Shown here one piece after another: positions 24,350 to 32,837 of a stretch of DNA of 38,897 bases. How positions within the stretch are numbered: position 1 is the stretch's first letter; each line of letters opens with the position of its first letter. Both the position numbers and the translations under genes were made by a program. Location of the stretch: positions 83,417-122,313 of the forward strand of contig JAMPAT010000009.1 of the NCBI GenBank assembly GCA_023667095.1. Reading direction: 5' to 3'. The stretch comes from Bacteroidales bacterium. Lineage in GTDB: Bacteria > Bacteroidota > Bacteroidia > Bacteroidales > UBA932. The notes under the pieces were generated by a model that was not told the DNA's origin, ran no database searches, and saw only the letters and a list, made by a program, of their open reading frames with translations.

Positions 24350-24357
24350 CAAAAATA
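24350..24357 (-). promoter_or_regulatory. -7 element of pdxJ
   Basis: TATTTTTG on the minus strand; a TTTA lies 20 nt upstream as a weak -33. It is back to back with the nadK promoter. Confidence 0.6.
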
Positions 24358-24389
24358 GATATTATTTTCAATAATTATAAATATTGTGT

Positions 24390-24397
24390 TAATTTTG
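24390..24397 (+). promoter_or_regulatory. -7 element of nadK
   Basis: TAATTTTG; a TTTC lies 20 nt upstream as a weak -33. Start codon 26 nt downstream. Confidence 0.6.
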
Positions 24398-24422
24398 GCC
24401 TTTCTTAAGTTTTTATTTTTAG

Positions 24423-25253
24423 ATGAGAATAGCTGTCTATCTGAGGAACAATCTGCTGGAAAGTGACCCGCGCCTTGCCGGCCTTATGGACGGACTGGCG
24501 TCAAAAGGCTTTTCCCTGTATAGGGTAGAGGACCGTGGAGGCATATCTGCTGAGACTGACCTCATACTTGGCATAGGTGGTGACGGGACGTTCCTTTCCG
24601 CTTCTGCACTGGCTGGAGACTCCGGCATACCTGTGCTCGGGGTAAACCTCGGACGGCTCGGATTCCTTTCCGAGAACCGTCCTGAGACAGTTGCCGATGC
24701 CTTGATGGACGGTAAGTTCACAATAGAGGACCGGGCATTGCTGAAGACATTGTTTTCCGTGCCTGTGGGATGCCCCGATATCGATGGCTGGCCTTACGCG
24801 CTGAATGAGGTGACTGTCCACCGTTCCGGAGCAGCGATGCTTGGTGTGGATGTCTCCATAGACGGTGCACAGCTTCCGACATATTGGGCGGACGGGCTTC
24901 TTGTCGCGACAAGTTCAGGCTCGACAGCATATTCGCTCAGTGTAGGCGGGCCGATTGTGCTGCCGGCATCCGAAGTGCTTATCATAGCCCCGATTGCATC
25001 GCATAACCTCAATGTGAGGCCTCTGATAGTGCCGAATACAGCGAAGATAGATATAGGATTGCAGTCAAGGGACAGGAATGTGATGCTTACCATGGACAAC
25101 AGGACCGTGGAGATTGATGCAGGCACGTCTCTTTCTGTCTCTTTGGCGCCTTTCCCTCTGAAGAGGATGCGCCTTGCAGGGTCAAGCTTCATTGATGCGC
25201 TTGTAAGCAAACTGTTCTGGGGTGAGGATATCAGGAATTCAACAGGTCAATAG
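24423..25253 (+). CDS. nadK: NAD kinase
   Basis: This 276-aa cytoplasmic enzyme phosphorylates NAD to NADP. The GGDGT motif is at residues 52-56, ALNEV with Asn128-Glu129 binds NAD, and 'GLLVATSSGSTAYSLSVGGP' is the conserved Gly-rich segment. The start ATG is 26 nt after its promoter. It ends 4 nt before uppS and is part of the nadK-uppS-bamA-skp run. Confidence 0.96.
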   Translation: MRIAVYLRNNLLESDPRLAGLMDGLASKGFSLYRVEDRGGISAETDLILGIGGDGTFLSASALAGDSGIPVLGVNLGRLGFLSENRPETVADALMDGKFTIEDRALLKTLFSVPVGCPDIDGWPYALNEVTVHRSGAAMLGVDVSIDGAQLPTYWADGLLVATSSGSTAYSLSVGGPIVLPASEVLIIAPIASHNLNVRPLIVPNTAKIDIGLQSRDRNVMLTMDNRTVEIDAGTSLSVSLAPFPLKRMRLAGSSFIDALVSKLFWGEDIRNSTGQ

Positions 25254-25257
25254 ATTT

Positions 25258-25983
25258 ATGGATATTCAGGAAAGAAAGATACCTGTCCATGTTTCCATGA
25301 TTATGGACGGGAACGGAAGATGGGCGCGGGAGCGCGGAAAGGAAAGGACATTCGGGCATGCAGAGGGTGTGGAGAGCGTCCGTGCATGTACGGAGGCGGC
25401 CATTGAGGCAGGTGTGAAATACCTGTCACTGTTTGCATTTTCAGAAGAGAACTGGAGCCGTCCTGAGACTGAGGTAAATTTTCTTATGGAGATGATGGTC
25501 AAGTCAATGCTGAACGAGATGCCTTCACTTCTTAAGAATGGGGTGAGATTTCGCGTGCTTGGCAACAGGGAGCGTCTCACGGACAGCCTTAATGCAGCCA
25601 TTGACGACTGTGAGGCAATGACTTCCTGCAATGACAGGCTTACGCTGATCGTGTTCTTGAGCTATAGCGGGAAATGGGATATACTTCAGGCTGCAAGGAA
25701 AATTGCAGCTGAAATTCTGGCGGACCCTGGCCGTGGGAAAGAAATCATGTCAATGGACACAGATGCTTTCAGCAAATATCTTGTGACTGCGGATATTCCT
25801 GACCCTGACTTGATTGTGCGTACTTCCGGAGAATCGCGGCTGAGCAACTACCTGTTATGGCAGGGAGCATATTCAGAGTTGCTTTTTACAGACGTGATGT
25901 GGCCGGATTTCCGCAAGGAACAGTTCAATGAGGCGATTGCGGAATATGCTAAACGTGACCGCAGGTATGGAAAAGTGAAATAA
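25258..25983 (+). CDS. uppS: Undecaprenyl diphosphate synthase
   Basis: This 241-aa cis-prenyltransferase makes the undecaprenyl lipid carrier for peptidoglycan and O-glycans. 'MDGNGRW' with Asp17 to Trp22 is the diphosphate-binding site, and 'RTSGESRLSNYLLWQGAYSE' the C-terminal signature. ATG 25258 gives the usual start; the longer frame overlaps nadK without a domain. It is coupled to nadK (4-bp gap). Confidence 0.96.
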   Translation: MDIQERKIPVHVSMIMDGNGRWARERGKERTFGHAEGVESVRACTEAAIEAGVKYLSLFAFSEENWSRPETEVNFLMEMMVKSMLNEMPSLLKNGVRFRVLGNRERLTDSLNAAIDDCEAMTSCNDRLTLIVFLSYSGKWDILQAARKIAAEILADPGRGKEIMSMDTDAFSKYLVTADIPDPDLIVRTSGESRLSNYLLWQGAYSELLFTDVMWPDFRKEQFNEAIAEYAKRDRRYGKVK

Positions 25984-25988
25984 ATGCT

Positions 25989-25996
25989 TATATTTG
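25989..25996 (+). promoter_or_regulatory. -7 element of bamA
   Basis: TATATTTG, 24 nt before the bamA ATG; no clear -33 in the uppS end. It decides the start at 26020 over the in-frame ATG at 25984. Confidence 0.5.
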
Positions 25997-26019
25997 CAGC
26001 TTTGAATTTGAGAATAGAG

Positions 26020-28605
26020 ATGAGAATAATCAGAATAGTCTTCATGGTATGCGTGCTCATGCTTATGACAGTGTCTGCCATGGCACAGCAGGGCGGAGTC
26101 ACGGTTGACTATAACAATCCTAAAAAATACGTTGTCGGAGGTGTAACCATTGAGGGAGCGAACTATTTCAGCCCTGAGCAGATCAGGCAGTTGACGGGTC
26201 TTCAGAAGGGACTTGAGGTCACTGTGCCGGGAGATGACATCTCCTCAATTGTGAACCGTCTGTGGATGCAGCGTTATTTTGAGGATGTGGCTGTCTCTAT
26301 TGACCATCTTGACGAGACACGTGACACAGCATATTTCAAGGTCTCCATAATCGAGCGTCCAAGGGTCTCGCGCTGGAGCTTTACCGGAGTGAAGAGCAGT
26401 GAGCAGAAGGACCTCATGGAGAGGCTCAACCTGCGCCGGGGAGGGGAATTCTCCGATTATGTCGCAAAGACAGCTACGGACATAATCAAGAGATACTACA
26501 AGGAAAAGGGATTCCAGCTGACTGAGGTGGATGTCCAGACAAAGAAGGATACAGTCGTCAAGAGTGCAATCCGTGTCAATTTTGCCGTCAACAAGGGTGC
26601 GAAGGTAAGAATCAAGAAAATCACTTTCGATGGCAATGAACATGTGAAGGAGGGCAAGCTTGTCCGCTCTATGAAGAAGACAAAGGATAACCGCCTGATC
26701 AACTTCTTCAGCTCAAAGAAATTCAACGAAAAGGAATACGACAACGACAAGCGTAACCTTATCAGTGCATTCAATGAGGCAGGATACCGCGATGCCAGGA
26801 TCATAAGCGATACCATATATTATATGGAACCCAACAGGCTTGCCATAGACTTCAAGATTGACGAGGGAAAGAAATATTATTTCAGGAACATTACCTGGAC
26901 GGGAAACTCTGTATATTCTACTGATGCGCTCAACAGCATCCTCATGATAGAAAAGGGTGATGTCTATGATGTCGTGACCATGGAGAAAAGGATTTTCGGT
27001 GGAGGAAAGCAGAATGAGTATGATGTCTCCAAGCTTTATAGGGACAATGGCTACCTGTTCTTCAGTATCCAGCCGGTTGAGCTGAATGTCGTCGGTGATT
27101 CAGTGGATGTGGAGATGCGTATTGTCGAAGGCAAGCCTGCTACACTGAACAACATCATCATCAACGGCAATGACCTTACCAATGAAAGGGTTGTCCGCCG
27201 TCAGGTGTTTACGCGTCCTGGCTATCTGTTCAGCCAGACTGACTTCGAGAGGTCAATCAGGGAAATTGCTTCCATGGGACAGTTTGATCCAGAGGCAATT
27301 TCAGACCCGAGTTCAGGATGGTCCTTGATACCTAACCAGCTGAACAATACCGTTGACATTGCCTATAACGTGACAGAGAAACCGTCATCGCAGCTTGAAC
27401 TTTCCGGAGGATGGGGAGGAAACACATTTGTGGCAACGGTAGGAGTAAGCTTCAACAACTTCTCGACACGCCGCTTCTTTGATAAGTCTGCATGGCGTCC
27501 TGTACCTCTTGGAGATGCGCAGAATTTTGCAATACGTTTCCAGACCAACGGTACATACTATACGAGCCTTTCGGCAAGTTTCATGGAGCCGTGGCTGTTC
27601 GGAAAGAAGCCGACATCACTGAGCATGTCGCTTTACTATACAAGGCAGACGAACTCCTACCTTGCACTCGGAGTGCTCAACAATGATGAGTTCATGGAGG
27701 TCTACGGTGCTGCCGCAGGAATAGGAAAGAGGCTTAAATGGCCGGACAACTATTTCGTGATGTATAACCAGCTTAGCTGGCAGACATACAAGCTCCAGGA
27801 CTGGCTGAGCGGATATTTCCTTTTCGATACAGGTATATCCCATAACTTCAGCTATACCTTCAGCCTTTCGAGGAACTCAACTGACCAGCAGATCTATCCG
27901 CGCCAGGGTTCTGATTTCAGCTTCTCACTGCAGTTGACCCCTCCTTATTCGCTTATGCGCAAGAAGGACCGCGGTACACTTGACGAGAACGGAAATCCTC
28001 TCAAGGTCGGCAGCTGGCGTGACATTGACTACAGCAAGCAGAGCTCAAAGGACCGTTACCGCTGGATTGAGTATCATAAATGGTCATTCAAGGGTGCTGT
28101 CTACACCAAGCTGGCCGGAGACCTCGTCCTGATGGCAAGGGCACAGTTCGGCTACCTTGGCTATTATAACAGGAAATGGGGATATTCTCCGTTCGAGGGC
28201 TTCCTTGTCGGAGGTGACGGTATGTCAGGTTACAACACCTACGGTTCTGAGGTGATTTCACTCAGGGGCTATGAGAACTATTCGCTTACTCCTCTGGTAG
28301 CTACACCTTACGGCAACGGTTCTGCATATTCGGGCAACGTATATGACAAGTTTACCGTCGAGCTTAGGTATCCGGTTGTACTCCAGCCGCAGTCCACTAT
28401 CTTTGCACTTGTGTTCCTGGAGGGAGGTAACTGCTGGTCAGATATCAAGCAGTTCAATCCTTTCCAGATAAAGAGGTCTGCCGGAGTGGGTGTCAGGGTA
28501 TATCTTCCTGTTGTCGGACTTCTTGGAGTTGACTGGGGATGGGGATTCGATGATCCTGTGAACGGTGGCAGCCAGTTCCACTTTGTGATCGGGCAGCAGT
28601 TCTAA
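26020..28605 (+). CDS. bamA: Outer membrane protein assembly factor BamA
   Basis: This 861-aa Omp85 protein folds and inserts beta-barrel proteins into the outer membrane. A signal peptide (MRIIRIVFMVCVLMLMTVSA, then MAQ) is followed by five POTRA domains to about residue 440 (first 'YVVGGVTIEGANYFSPEQIRQLTG'). The 16-strand barrel follows and the C-terminal residue is Phe. 'LRGYENYS' is the VRGF-type motif of strand 12. It works with BamD (17016). The Skp-type chaperone gene lies 77 bp downstream. Confidence 0.96.
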   Translation: MRIIRIVFMVCVLMLMTVSAMAQQGGVTVDYNNPKKYVVGGVTIEGANYFSPEQIRQLTGLQKGLEVTVPGDDISSIVNRLWMQRYFEDVAVSIDHLDETRDTAYFKVSIIERPRVSRWSFTGVKSSEQKDLMERLNLRRGGEFSDYVAKTATDIIKRYYKEKGFQLTEVDVQTKKDTVVKSAIRVNFAVNKGAKVRIKKITFDGNEHVKEGKLVRSMKKTKDNRLINFFSSKKFNEKEYDNDKRNLISAFNEAGYRDARIISDTIYYMEPNRLAIDFKIDEGKKYYFRNITWTGNSVYSTDALNSILMIEKGDVYDVVTMEKRIFGGGKQNEYDVSKLYRDNGYLFFSIQPVELNVVGDSVDVEMRIVEGKPATLNNIIINGNDLTNERVVRRQVFTRPGYLFSQTDFERSIREIASMGQFDPEAISDPSSGWSLIPNQLNNTVDIAYNVTEKPSSQLELSGGWGGNTFVATVGVSFNNFSTRRFFDKSAWRPVPLGDAQNFAIRFQTNGTYYTSLSASFMEPWLFGKKPTSLSMSLYYTRQTNSYLALGVLNNDEFMEVYGAAAGIGKRLKWPDNYFVMYNQLSWQTYKLQDWLSGYFLFDTGISHNFSYTFSLSRNSTDQQIYPRQGSDFSFSLQLTPPYSLMRKKDRGTLDENGNPLKVGSWRDIDYSKQSSKDRYRWIEYHKWSFKGAVYTKLAGDLVLMARAQFGYLGYYNRKWGYSPFEGFLVGGDGMSGYNTYGSEVISLRGYENYSLTPLVATPYGNGSAYSGNVYDKFTVELRYPVVLQPQSTIFALVFLEGGNCWSDIKQFNPFQIKRSAGVGVRVYLPVVGLLGVDWGWGFDDPVNGGSQFHFVIGQQF

Positions 28606-28682
28606 TGGACTTTAGTACGATATTTGCTTTATATGTCCCTTGGGGATTTTGGAAAGATAATAATTACAGAAAAAATTATACA

Positions 28683-29249
28683 ATGAAAAAGATTATGATG
28701 ATCGCAGCCATGGCTCTTGTCAGCATCGCTGCAATGGCACAGGCCCCTAAATTTGCTCATGTGAATTTCAATGAGCTTATCCAGCTTATGCCGGAAATGG
28801 ATTCTGCAAGGGATCAGATTGATGCCGCAAGCAGGGAGGCACAGGAGACTTACCAGGCAATGATGGAGGAGTTCCAGAGCAAGTACCAGCAGTACGAGCA
28901 GAAGCAGGCAACCTGGACTCCGGCTGTAAAGCAGAGTAAGGAGAAGGAGCTTGGAGAGATCCAGAACAGGATCGGTGAGTTCCAGGAGAACATCCAGGCT
29001 GAGCTTCAGCAGCAGCAGCAGGTTCTCATGGCACCTATCTATCAGAAGGCCCAGGAGACTGTGACTAATCTTGCAAAGGCAGGCGGCTATATCTACGTAT
29101 TCGATGCTTCACAGGTCCTTTATCTGGATGCTTCACAGAGCACTGACCTGACACCTGCAGCACGTACAGCCCTGAATATCCCTGAGGACAGGACAATGGA
29201 GTCTCTCCAGGCAGAGCTTCAGGCAAAGGCTGCAGCAGCACAGCAGTAG
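28683..29249 (+). CDS. skp: Periplasmic chaperone of the OmpH/Skp family
   Basis: This 188-aa protein has a cleavable signal peptide (residues 1-19, ending AMAQ) followed by a Skp-type helical coiled coil ('FNELIQLMPEMDSARDQIDA', then Gln/Glu-rich). It should hold unfolded outer-membrane proteins for BamA, which is directly upstream. ATG 28683 is used; the longer frame begins in the bamA stop and has no signal peptide. A strong terminator follows. Confidence 0.92.
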   Translation: MKKIMMIAAMALVSIAAMAQAPKFAHVNFNELIQLMPEMDSARDQIDAASREAQETYQAMMEEFQSKYQQYEQKQATWTPAVKQSKEKELGEIQNRIGEFQENIQAELQQQQQVLMAPIYQKAQETVTNLAKAGGYIYVFDASQVLYLDASQSTDLTPAARTALNIPEDRTMESLQAELQAKAAAAQQ

Positions 29250-29272
29250 GTTCATGCTTTAAACGGAAATCT

Positions 29273-29317
29273 AAAGGCGCGGCAGATGGATCTTCGGATT
29301 GTCTGCCGCGCCTTTTT
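29273..29317 (+). terminator. Terminator of the nadK-uppS-bamA-skp run
   Basis: AGGCGCGGCAGA and TCTGCCGCGCCT make a perfect 12-bp stem (A/T pairs extend it) with a 15-nt loop, followed by five T. Confidence 0.9.
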
Positions 29318-29410
29318 GAAAAGGACAGCAGGGGCTATCTGACTGAAAAAAGACAGGAACGACTATCCCAAGAAACATAAAAGAATTTTTGGATGATTTC
29401 AAAACAGCTT

Positions 29411-29947
29411 CTAAAGGCACTTAAGATTCTCGAATCGCCCCTCTGTGACCTCCATTGTTTCTCCTGTTTTCTGGTTGACTGCCGTAAATTCAAATCTCCC
29501 TGACAGCCGGTACGGCTTCTGACCGCCTCCGGTGCTGGTGAATACAATCCAGCCTTCTGTGGCGGTGTATCTTAAGTAAACGTTTTTCCGATAAAAACTT
29601 ATGTGTGGATAATGTGAATAGATGCCGTACTTTTCAATGTGGTATTTTTTGCCGATTTCCAGTTGGCCATCATCGTAAATATAAAGATAAATATTTCTGC
29701 TTCCATTTTCTCCTTCTATGCCCCGCAGAATTTCAACAATGAATCTGTTCTCTTCCTGCAGAAAACTATGTGGCTGATCTCCCCAATGCCGATAAGTATA
29801 TTCTTCGCTGGAATAATATTGGCCGTCAATGTACATGCCTATCGGACAAGTTTCAGTACTTGTTATAAAGTTATGCTTTTTGCACTCCGACATTGAGCAG
29901 CAGATGGCTGCAGTTGCAATCAGCAACAGTATGAAATGATGTTTCAT
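29411..29947 (-). CDS. Putative lipoprotein, 178 aa, function unknown
   Basis: The N-terminus (MKHHFILLLIATAAICC) is a lipoprotein-type signal peptide with Cys near residue 16-17. The mature part is beta-rich, with 'YIDGQYYSSEEYTY', 'NIYLYIYDDGQLEIGKKYHI' and 'RLSGRFEFTAVNQKTGETME', a pattern common in small Bacteroidota envelope proteins with an immunoglobulin- or lipocalin-like fold. No family is recognised. It lies 18 bp after the 108-aa lipoprotein, in a probable two-gene operon, and faces the skp terminator. Confidence 0.75.
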   Translation of the reverse strand: MKHHFILLLIATAAICCSMSECKKHNFITSTETCPIGMYIDGQYYSSEEYTYRHWGDQPHSFLQEENRFIVEILRGIEGENGSRNIYLYIYDDGQLEIGKKYHIEKYGIYSHYPHISFYRKNVYLRYTATEGWIVFTSTGGGQKPYRLSGRFEFTAVNQKTGETMEVTEGRFENLKCL

Positions 29948-29965
29948 GGCAGTTGTGCATTAAGT

Positions 29966-30292
29966 CTATCTGTTCTTTTTCCTTGCTTCGTTGACTTGCC
30001 TGATCTCTTCGCAGTACTTGTCATACATGTCCTCGGGGATGCCAAGGTCAAGGGCATCCTCCTTGCTCAATGCAATTATCATTACCCCGTCCTTGTAATA
30101 AATCTGGCTGATGAGCATAAGTTCCGTGTCAGACTGCAGGAAGGACATTACGGCAGCCGTGTCTGTTATTGCTCCTGCGGAACGTGTCTGTGGGAGTCCT
30201 CTCCTTTGCTGTGGCTGCTCCTGCTCTGCAGTCATCTCCGCTACCACGCATCCTGAAAGCAGCAATGCCGGCAATAGATAATAAAGTTTCAT
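29966..30292 (-). CDS. Small putative lipoprotein, 108 aa, function unknown
   Basis: The signal peptide MKLYYLLPALLLSGC has a clear lipobox LSGC with Cys15. Then comes a Gln/Arg linker and a helical 'DALDLGIPEDMYDKYCEEIR' end. No family is recognised. It is the first gene of a two-gene operon; a possible promoter lies at 30413-30420. Envelope localisation is inferred from the lipobox. Confidence 0.72.
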   Translation of the reverse strand: MKLYYLLPALLLSGCVVAEMTAEQEQPQQRRGLPQTRSAGAITDTAAVMSFLQSDTELMLISQIYYKDGVMIIALSKEDALDLGIPEDMYDKYCEEIRQVNEARKKNR

Positions 30293-30364
30293 GGCTATGG
30301 TTTTATTGTGTTAATGTGTAATATGTGGCGTATCATCTATGCGTTGTTGTCCTTGGCTGTATTC

Positions 30365-30384
30365 TGGGGCATTATGTTGCCCCA
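30365..30384 (-). other. Small hairpin in the leader of the lipoprotein operon
   Basis: TGGGGC and GCCCCA (30365-30370, 30379-30384) form a 6-bp stem with an 8-nt loop, downstream of the candidate promoter. No role is known. Confidence 0.35.
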
Positions 30385-30412
30385 ACATCTTCCTGGTTAA
30401 TGCCGCTAATGG

Positions 30413-30420
30413 CAAATATG
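30413..30420 (-). promoter_or_regulatory. Possible -7 element of the lipoprotein operon
   Basis: CATATTTG on the minus strand differs from TAnnTTTG only at the first base; a TTG lies about 20 nt upstream. It is weak. Confidence 0.35.
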
Positions 30421-30492
30421 CAAAATATTATTCTGATTTCCAATGCATTTAGGATGCAATGCCAGACAATTGCGGAATCAGGCAGATGATAT

Positions 30493-30650
30493 TTGCCAAT
30501 GAGCGAGCACGCAAAAGTGTCCTGGAGAGCACAGGATGAGGATTCGTGTGTCTGATAGGACTAAAATTGGCCTGTTTTGGCACACTTTCAAAAGTAGAGC
30601 GATTGTTTGTCAGGTAGTTACGCACTTGACATGTGCTCGCTCAATTGCAA
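30493..30650. repeat. 158-bp element with 18-bp terminal inverted repeats
   Basis: TTGCCAATGAGCGAGCAC (30493-30510) is matched in inverse by GTGCTCGCTCAATTGCAA (30633-30650) at 16 of 18 positions. A nested inverted pair AAAGTGT (30514-30520) and ACACTTT (30582-30588) lies inside. No open frame is credible. This is the largest structured part of the 673-bp gene-free stretch 30293-30965. A MITE-like or structured-RNA element is possible; no target duplication is obvious. Confidence 0.5.
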
Positions 30651-30780
30651 CTTTGGGAAACATCGGAAGTTTAACCTTAGTTTCAGTAATGTACTTAGAC
30701 ACGTGAGGCGGTCGCTGGAAATTAGGTGCAGCATATGTTGTGCATGTAAGACAGCAACATTTCCGGAGGCAGGAACGGAC

Positions 30781-30815
30781 AACGCGAAACAGGCAATCAG
30801 GGCTCCATTCGCGTT
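30781..30815. repeat. 8-bp inverted repeat upstream of korA
   Basis: AACGCGAA (30781-30788) and TTCGCGTT (30808-30815) form a perfect arm pair with a 19-nt loop. It may be a regulatory or RNA structure; no T tract follows closely. Confidence 0.35.
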
Positions 30816-30917
30816 CCGGACTGGCAGATTTTTGTTACGCTTCATGCCATGAGTGACGCCTTGTAACTAATTTTAAAGATTTTTAACAAATCCTTAACAG
30901 ACTTTTGATATTTTGCC

Positions 30918-30925
30918 TATATTTG
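30918..30925 (+). promoter_or_regulatory. -7 element of korA
   Basis: TATATTTG, about 40 nt before the korA ATG; the -33 is weak. The rest of 30651-30917 holds no credible gene. Confidence 0.6.
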
Positions 30926-30965
30926 TCACCCTTAAAAATAACACGTATTAATAAATCATAAGGAA

Positions 30966-32798
30966 ATGCAACACGGAGTTGTCGACACTAAAGATGTTGT
31001 GATACGCTTTGCGGGAGATTCAGGTGACGGTATGCAGCTCACTGGATCTCTTTTTGCTGATATGTCTGCCGTATATGGCAACGAACTTTCTACTTTCCCT
31101 GACTATCCGGCTGAAATACGTGCGCCCCATGGTACTGTTTCCGGAGTCTCCGGTTTCACGGTCCATATCGGAAGCAAGGATGTAAGGACTCCTGGCGATT
31201 TCTGTGACATGCTTGTCGCAATGAATCCTGCTGCCTTGAAGGCAAATGCAAAATGGCTGAAAAGGACTGCACTGGTGCTGCTTGACGGTGACACGTTCAA
31301 CGAACAGGGTCTCTCACGTGCCGGATTCAAGGAAAATCCGGTTACTGAACTCGGTATTGAGGACAGGACAATAATAGTTGCCCCTATAACCTCACTGACA
31401 AGGGAAAGCCTTAAGGACAGCGGACTTGATGCAAAGACGGTCGCAAAATGCAAGAATATGTTTACACTCGGGATGGCATGCTATATCTACAGCCGTCCGA
31501 TGGAATATATCTACGGATACCTGGAAAAGAAATTCGGGAAGAAGCATCCGGAAATGATAGAGCCGAACAAGAAGGTACTTAATGATGGATTCAACTATGC
31601 GGCCAATATCCAGGCCATACCGAATACGTACCAGATAGAGCCTGCACACATGAAGAAAGGCCTCTACCGAAACATTACCGGAAACCAGGCTGTAGCATGG
31701 GGGCTTCTGGCGGCATCGGAGAAATCCGGACGTCCTCTTTTCTGCGGCTCGTATCCTATCACCCCTGCAACATCAATACTTGAGGAGCTTGCCCTCCATA
31801 AAAGCCTTGGCGCAAAGACGCTCCAGGCCGAGGATGAGATTGCCGGAATATGTACAGCAATCGGTGCTGCATTTGCCGGTGACCTTGCTGTCACGACCAC
31901 TTCCGGACCGGGCCTTTCGCTCAAGTCTGAGGCACTCGGCCTTGCAGTCATGACAGAGCTTCCGCTTGTTGTCGTTGACGTGCAGCGTGCCGGCCCTTCA
32001 ACCGGTATCCCGACCAAGACAGAGCAGACAGACCTGAACCAGGTCCTGTATGGACGCAATGGAGAATGTCCAATCGCGGTGGTGGCGGCACATTCTCCTG
32101 CACATTGCTTTGATGCGGCATTTGAGGCTGCGAAGATTGCCCTGGAACACATGATGCCTGTCATGCTGCTCTCGGAGGGATTTATCGGAAACGGTTCCGA
32201 ACCCTGGCTTATTCCGTCGATGAAGGATTATCCTGAAATCAATCCTCCTTATGCGACATGTCCTGAAGGTGAGTACCGTCCATTCGAACGGGACCCCGAG
32301 ACATTGGCGCGTAAATGGGCTTTTCCTGGACAGAAGGGCTATGAGCACCGGGTAGGAGGCCTGGAGAAAAACCATGAAGGCGTCCTCTCTTCGGATCCTG
32401 TAAACCACGAGACTATGGTCAGGGAGCGTGCAGAGAAGATTGCGCGTGTCGCTGAATTCATTCCGGAACTTGCAGTCAACGGTCCTGAATCAGGCAAGCT
32501 GCTTGTCGTCGGATGGGGAGGAACGTATGGACACCTGATGTCTGCAATATCGCAGGCCAGGGCATCCGGGCATGAGGTGAGCTATGCACATTTCGACTAT
32601 ATCAATCCGCTTCCGAAGAATACGGAGGAGGTTTTCTCGAAATATGACAGTATACTTGTCTGCGAACTGAACAGCGGGCATTTCGTGAACTATCTGCGTG
32701 GACATCTGCCGGAGCACAGGTACCAGCAGTACAACAAGGTCCAGGGGCAGCCGTTCCTGGTGCAGGAACTTGTCTCCGCGATTGAGGCAACGATGTAA
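30966..32798 (+). CDS. korA: 2-oxoglutarate:ferredoxin oxidoreductase, fused gamma-alpha chain
   Basis: This 610-aa subunit acts with KorB to interconvert 2-oxoglutarate plus CoA and succinyl-CoA plus CO2, with ferredoxin as electron carrier. The N-terminal gamma domain (residues about 10-190) begins with 'IRFAGDSGDGMQLTG' and the alpha domain starts near 'GNQAVAWGLLAAS'. 'SYPITPATSILEELA' and 'GPSTGIPTKTEQTDL' are alpha-chain signatures. This gamma-alpha fusion is usual in anaerobic Bacteroidota. The korB gene follows with a 39-bp gap. Confidence 0.93.
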   Translation: MQHGVVDTKDVVIRFAGDSGDGMQLTGSLFADMSAVYGNELSTFPDYPAEIRAPHGTVSGVSGFTVHIGSKDVRTPGDFCDMLVAMNPAALKANAKWLKRTALVLLDGDTFNEQGLSRAGFKENPVTELGIEDRTIIVAPITSLTRESLKDSGLDAKTVAKCKNMFTLGMACYIYSRPMEYIYGYLEKKFGKKHPEMIEPNKKVLNDGFNYAANIQAIPNTYQIEPAHMKKGLYRNITGNQAVAWGLLAASEKSGRPLFCGSYPITPATSILEELALHKSLGAKTLQAEDEIAGICTAIGAAFAGDLAVTTTSGPGLSLKSEALGLAVMTELPLVVVDVQRAGPSTGIPTKTEQTDLNQVLYGRNGECPIAVVAAHSPAHCFDAAFEAAKIALEHMMPVMLLSEGFIGNGSEPWLIPSMKDYPEINPPYATCPEGEYRPFERDPETLARKWAFPGQKGYEHRVGGLEKNHEGVLSSDPVNHETMVRERAEKIARVAEFIPELAVNGPESGKLLVVGWGGTYGHLMSAISQARASGHEVSYAHFDYINPLPKNTEEVFSKYDSILVCELNSGHFVNYLRGHLPEHRYQQYNKVQGQPFLVQELVSAIEATM

Positions 32799-32837
32799 TC
32801 CGTGAATTTATTGACAACATTTAGCCAGAAACAGAAA

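Noticed and set aside
30607..30852. 81-aa ORF in the gene-free stretch before korA
   Set aside because: No domain, odd Cys/Arg-rich composition and no start signal; it overlaps the inverted-repeat element.
31664..32164. 166-aa ORF antisense to korA
   Set aside because: Shadow frame with no coherent domain.
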